From assembly GCA_009921765.1 (NCBI GenBank), contig RFXC01000225.1, positions 1-6,507 on the forward strand: a stretch of DNA of 6,507 bases. Reading direction: 5' to 3'. Below, piece by piece: positions 1 to 4,100 of the stretch (position 1 is its first letter; the number at the start of each line of letters is the position of its first letter). The translations under genes were made by a program, and so were the position numbers. The notes below the pieces were generated by a model, which saw nothing but the letters and a program-made list of their open reading frames with translations, did no database searches and was not told where the DNA came from. This DNA is from Betaproteobacteria bacterium (lineage in GTDB: Bacteria; Pseudomonadota; Gammaproteobacteria; Burkholderiales; Burkholderiaceae).

Positions 1-1110
1 CAGACCGTCGCCGTTGAAGTCGCCCAGGCCGCGCCCGTGGCCTTCATTGGTGCTGGTGGCGACCCCACCATTGATTACAAAGCCGTTGGTGGAGGGGCCG
101 TTGTGAATCTCTGTACGAGAAAACGATATGTCGCTGGTCTTGCCAAACAGTACATAGGTCTGCTGCGGGGCACCCATGGTTGCCCAAAAGTTAATGATGA
201 TGTCGTCGCGGCCGTCACCGTTGATGTCCTGTATACCGGCGACGTCCCGGTCCACCCGCGGTGTGAAACCGCTGATCTGATAGCCGCGTCCGTTACCGGT
301 CGTCTCAATGCCGGATTCATTGCCGGGGAATGGTGTACCTCCGAAGAACACATCCACCACGCCGCCAGAACTGTTCCAGTTCTCGGTGCGGGTCACAACG
401 TCGAAATATCCATCGCCGTTGATATCCCCGCCCAGCCCCCCAGGACCGAACTGTCCGCCGAACGAGCCGCCCAGACCGTTGGCCTGAATCTGATATCCGC
501 CTGCAAAGGTTCCGCCTGCGGCGACCCAGGGCAGCGCGATGTTCGCGCCCGATGTCGTTCCGTAGATGACGACGTAGTTGGATAGGTTGGACGCTGTGAC
601 CGTAGTGCCCAGATCGTCCAGGCCGTCGCCATTGACGTCGCCGAGGAACGACAGAATGCCCCCGCTCCATAGGGTGCCCGCAGCCGCAGTGATCTTGATT
701 CCGTCGGAGGCTGCAATGTTGCCGCTCGTGATGGCTACCGTCGATCCACTGGTCTTGCCATAGACCACGTATCGCGCGACCGAGTCTGCGAAGGGCGGCG
801 AAATCGCGATATCGGCCAAGCCGTCGCCATTGAGATCGCCATTGCCGCTGACATAGCCGGCCAGTCCGTTGGTTGAAATGCCGGTGATGCGAAAGCCGCT
901 GTTGGCGGCAGTTCCAACATCAGACAACTCGACTGTGTTGAGCCCAGGCTTTCCGAACACGATGTAGGTAAAGCCCGAAATGCCCGTGACCGCAAAGTCG
1001 TCGTACCCATCACCGTTGACATCGCCAATCCGGTCTTGAGCCGACGGCGTGTAGCTGGTTTCGCCCGCGGTACGGCCGTTGATCCTGAAGCCGTAGCTGG
1101 TACCGGTGCT
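1..1110 (-). repeat. FG-GAP beta-propeller 2, six calcium-loop repeats visible, cut at the window edge (residues 1800-2169)
   Basis: Calcium loops are at 997-1023 (DVNGDGYDD), 811-837 (DLNGDGLAD), 613-639 (DVNGDGLDD), 400-426 (DINGDGYFD), 202-228 (DINGDGRDD) and 1-21 (DFNGDGL, continuing outside). Spacing is 62, 66, 71, 66 and 69 residues. Outer strands FTYIVFGKPG, RYVVYGKTSG, YVVIYGTTSG, VVDVFFGG and TYVLFGKTS follow the loops. Blade 1 matches blade 1 of propeller 1 best (YGFRING, GKPGLNTVELS). Just before the blade 4 loop is an unusual glycine-rich stretch (NGLGGSFGGQFGPGGLGGDI, 480-421). By analogy with propeller 1, one more blade should lie past position 1. Confidence 0.9.
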
Positions 1111-4100
1111 GACCAGAGGCAGGTCGAACACATAGCTCACATCGACCGCACTGGCCGCGCTGGCATTGCCTGCGGCACTCACCACCTGGGCGCTGACGTT
1201 GACGGTGCCCCAGTTCTGCGTCTGAATCGCGCTCCAGGGCACCAACAGGTCGACATACTTGTTGGTGATGTCCGTGCTGGTCAGCGTGACACTCGCCGCA
1301 TTGGACTGGCTGCCCCAATTGATGACCACGCTGTCGCCAGCAACCGCAGGTATCGTGGCGCCCGATGTGCCGGCGGTGGGAATCTGTACACGTACCCAGG
1401 TGCCCGCATCCGTGCTGTTGCTGACCTCGGAAAAATAGAGTGTGTTGTCGGCAGAGGGGCTGCCAGCGGTGGTCGCGGTGAAACTGGTATAGCGGGCGTT
1501 GTTCAGCGCCTCGGGAATGCCGCTGGTCGAGCTGGTGCCGCTGCTGCTCCAGGCGGTGCTGGAGATGATCGGTGCGGTTGGCGTGATGAAGTTGGAGGCA
1601 ATCGGTGTGGGGTCCGAGCTCGACAACGTGGTGCCACCGCGAATCAACAGCACCTGAGCATTGACCGTATTGCTGGTGCCGTTCGCCACTGCGGTGAACA
1701 GTTGCGCGGTGGTGAGGCTGATATCGAGGTAACCGTTGCTCGCGTCCGATGAGGAGACGGTCGCGTTGAAGGTTTGGCTGCCATACGTGAGCCGCAGCGT
1801 GTCTCCGCTGGCTGCGCCAGTGCCCAGCAGGCTGATTCGTAAGGTGGTACCCCCGGCACTTTGCGCCTCGGACAGCGTGAGGCCACCAGGCAGTTCATTG
1901 AGCCCGGTGGCAATTGCGGGTGGCATCGACAGCTGAATCCGATCATCGACCAGGACCTGCGCGGTGGCGCTACCGCTTTGAAGCACCTTGTAGGTTCGCG
2001 TTGCCCCGCTGTTGCTGCTCTCCACGCTGCCCAGATTGAACCAGTTGCCGCCCAAGACCAGCAGATCGTTGGCGTCGCCATCGACCAGCAGCTGGTTGCC
2101 GAGCTCGCTTGTGCCCCAGCCAAGCGCCCCGCCGGTTGCGGTGGCGGTGTAGCCGGTCAGGGTGTTGTAGATGTTGTCGCGGCCGGTGAGATTGATTACC
2201 TCGCGCGCATTCACGCGCAGCTCGAGGTTGGCGCTGACAAGGTCGATACGCTCGATGCTGCGAAGCGCGGCATCGCGAATTTGCGTGAGATCGAGGTTGG
2301 CCGCGGGTCGCAGCGTATCGAGACCGCTTCCGCCATCGACCCGCATCACAGCCTGGCTGCTGTTGCCGGTGTTCCGTGCAAGGAGCGTGATGTTGTCAGC
2401 GTTGAGCACAAAACTGTCGTCGCCACGCCCGCCGTACAGTACATCCGCACCGCCGGAGCCGATCAGCGTGTCGTTTCCATCGCCGCCAATGATCTGGTTG
2501 GCGCCCGTCGTGCCGGTCAAGGTGTCAGCAGACGAAATTCCGATCACATCGCCGTTGCCCGCCTGGAACACCATCGACTGCAAATCCGACACACCGCCGA
2601 ACACCACATAGGTTCGGCCCGCCATCGTCTTGCCGTTGGGGTCCGATCCGTAGCTTCCTATCAGCAGGTCGGCAAGACCGTCACCATTGACGTCGCCCGC
2701 CGCAGAGGCTGCGTAACCGGAGAAATCGTCGGTGGTCTCACCGCGGATGACGAACCCTTCGCTCGCAGCCAGCGTGCTCAGACTGATCGACGCACTGCCG
2801 GTTTTGCCGTAGATGAGGTATTGCTTGCCGGCCTGGGTGAGCGTGCCCACCGAAGCGGTTGGCGCGGTGACCAGAAGATCGCCCAGGCCATCGCCGTTGA
2901 AGTCGCCAATGCTGGTGACGTTTGTCGGTGAACCCTGGATGGTGAAGCCCTCGCCGGCAGCGGTCAGGGAGCTGATCGCAAACGCACCGTAGCGCCCCGA
3001 CTTTCCAAAGATGATGCCAACCGATGAGTTGTTCTTGATCCCAATATCGACCAGGCCGTCGCCATTCACATCGCCCAGCATCGCAAGCGGTCGCGACTTG
3101 ACGCCGTCGGTGCCGCTGCTCATCCAGTCGGTGATGATGAAGCCTGCGGAATTCGCAACCACGCTCAACTGCGTCATCGTCACGGTCTGCGAACGGGTAC
3201 TGCCGCCATAGAGCACCGCCAGACCACTGCCGCCCATGCTGGCCAGCACGTCGTCGAAGCCGTCGCCGTTGAGATCTCCTCCACCACTGACCGCATAACC
3301 GTAGTTGTCGTCGGCCGTATTGATGCCACTGGCTAGGTAGAAGCCAGCTGAAGGCGGCGCCGATGTGCGATCGACCATCTGGAGATTGCTTCGCGCCTCG
3401 CTGGTCCCGTACAGGATGAACGCGCCTGACGGCGAGGCGGGCGCCGACATGTTGCCGCGCGCGATCAGCAAGTCATCAAAGCCATCGGCGTTGACGTCGC
3501 CCGCCGGCGAGACTGCATTGCCAAAGCGCGTGGAATCGTTCTGAATCGAGTAGCCCTGTGACGACGCAAGCGAAGACAGGTTGATCGTGGCGTTGCTGCT
3601 GGTTCCGAAGATCACAAAGGTACGGGCATTCGCATTGCCCGTATTCGGCACCAGCAGGTTGTCGGTTGCCGACTGCGTTGATGCCACCAGCAGGTCGGCC
3701 AAGCCGTCACCGTTGGTGTCGCCGGCGCTGGAAACCGCATAGCCAAGATAGCCACCCGCCAGCCCACCGCGGATCATGAAGCCTTCGCTGGAACCGCCCG
3801 CCGACAACCCGCTCAACTCCACGTTCTGAAGACCGGGCTTTCCGTACACGACGAACGTTGCCCCGTTGTTGCTGAGTCCGTTGGTATCGCTCTGCGGGGC
3901 GGTGATGGCGATGTCGTCGTAACCGTCGCCATTGAAGTCGCCGATATTGCCTACCTGATAGCTGCTCAGGTCGCTCGCCGACGCCCCATTGATGGCAAAG
4001 CCGTATTGCGAGGCCGCCGGTTTCGCCAAAGGCAGATCCCACGCCCATTGGATTGACACCGGTTTGGCAAGCGACGGGCTCCCCGTTGCCGCACTCACGA

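Larger units (their letters stand above)
1..1923 (-). repeat. Supermodule copy 2: Ig A' - Ig B' - FG-GAP propeller 2, cut by the window edge (residues 1529-2169)
   Basis: Second copy of the unit described at 4821-1924, in the same order and with matched landmarks. It is incomplete: the propeller runs off the window at its sixth repeat, so a seventh repeat and an RTX block are expected just beyond position 1 if the copy is full length. Confidence 0.83.

Noticed and set aside
37..585. Plus-strand open frame of about 182 codons
   Set aside because: Antisense to propeller 2, where FG-GAP loops are clear on the minus strand. No domain or credible start context.
1036..1752. Plus-strand open frame of about 238 codons
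   Set aside because: Antisense shadow of the Ig A'/Ig B' region. It is Arg/Gly/Ala-rich with no motif, and Ig B' is conserved with copy 1 on the minus strand.
2407..2433. RGD tripeptide (GGRGDDSFV), possibly an integrin-binding motif
   Set aside because: It sits in the regular GGxGxD position of an RTX nonapeptide, where R is a common filler residue and the Asp binds calcium, so the match is incidental.
1861..2931. Long plus-strand open frame (about 356 codons), the longest antisense candidate
   Set aside because: It lies opposite propeller 1, the RTX block and Ig A'. Its translation has no recognisable domain and looks like the complement of a GC-rich, Asp/Gly/Val-biased coding strand. The minus frame carries continuous known motifs throughout.
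3775..3777. First in-frame ATG as the true start of a shorter gene
   Set aside because: It falls in the middle of blade 1-2 of propeller 1 (FMIRGG), there is no Shine-Dalgarno-like context that I can see, and the frame is open with recognisable domains for 910 codons before it.
3707..4048. Minus-strand open frame in a different register from the giant gene
   Set aside because: It overlaps propeller blades 1 and 2 in a shifted frame and gives Arg/Gly/Gln-rich sequence without motifs. The main frame codes for DFNGDGYDD and DTNGDGLAD here.
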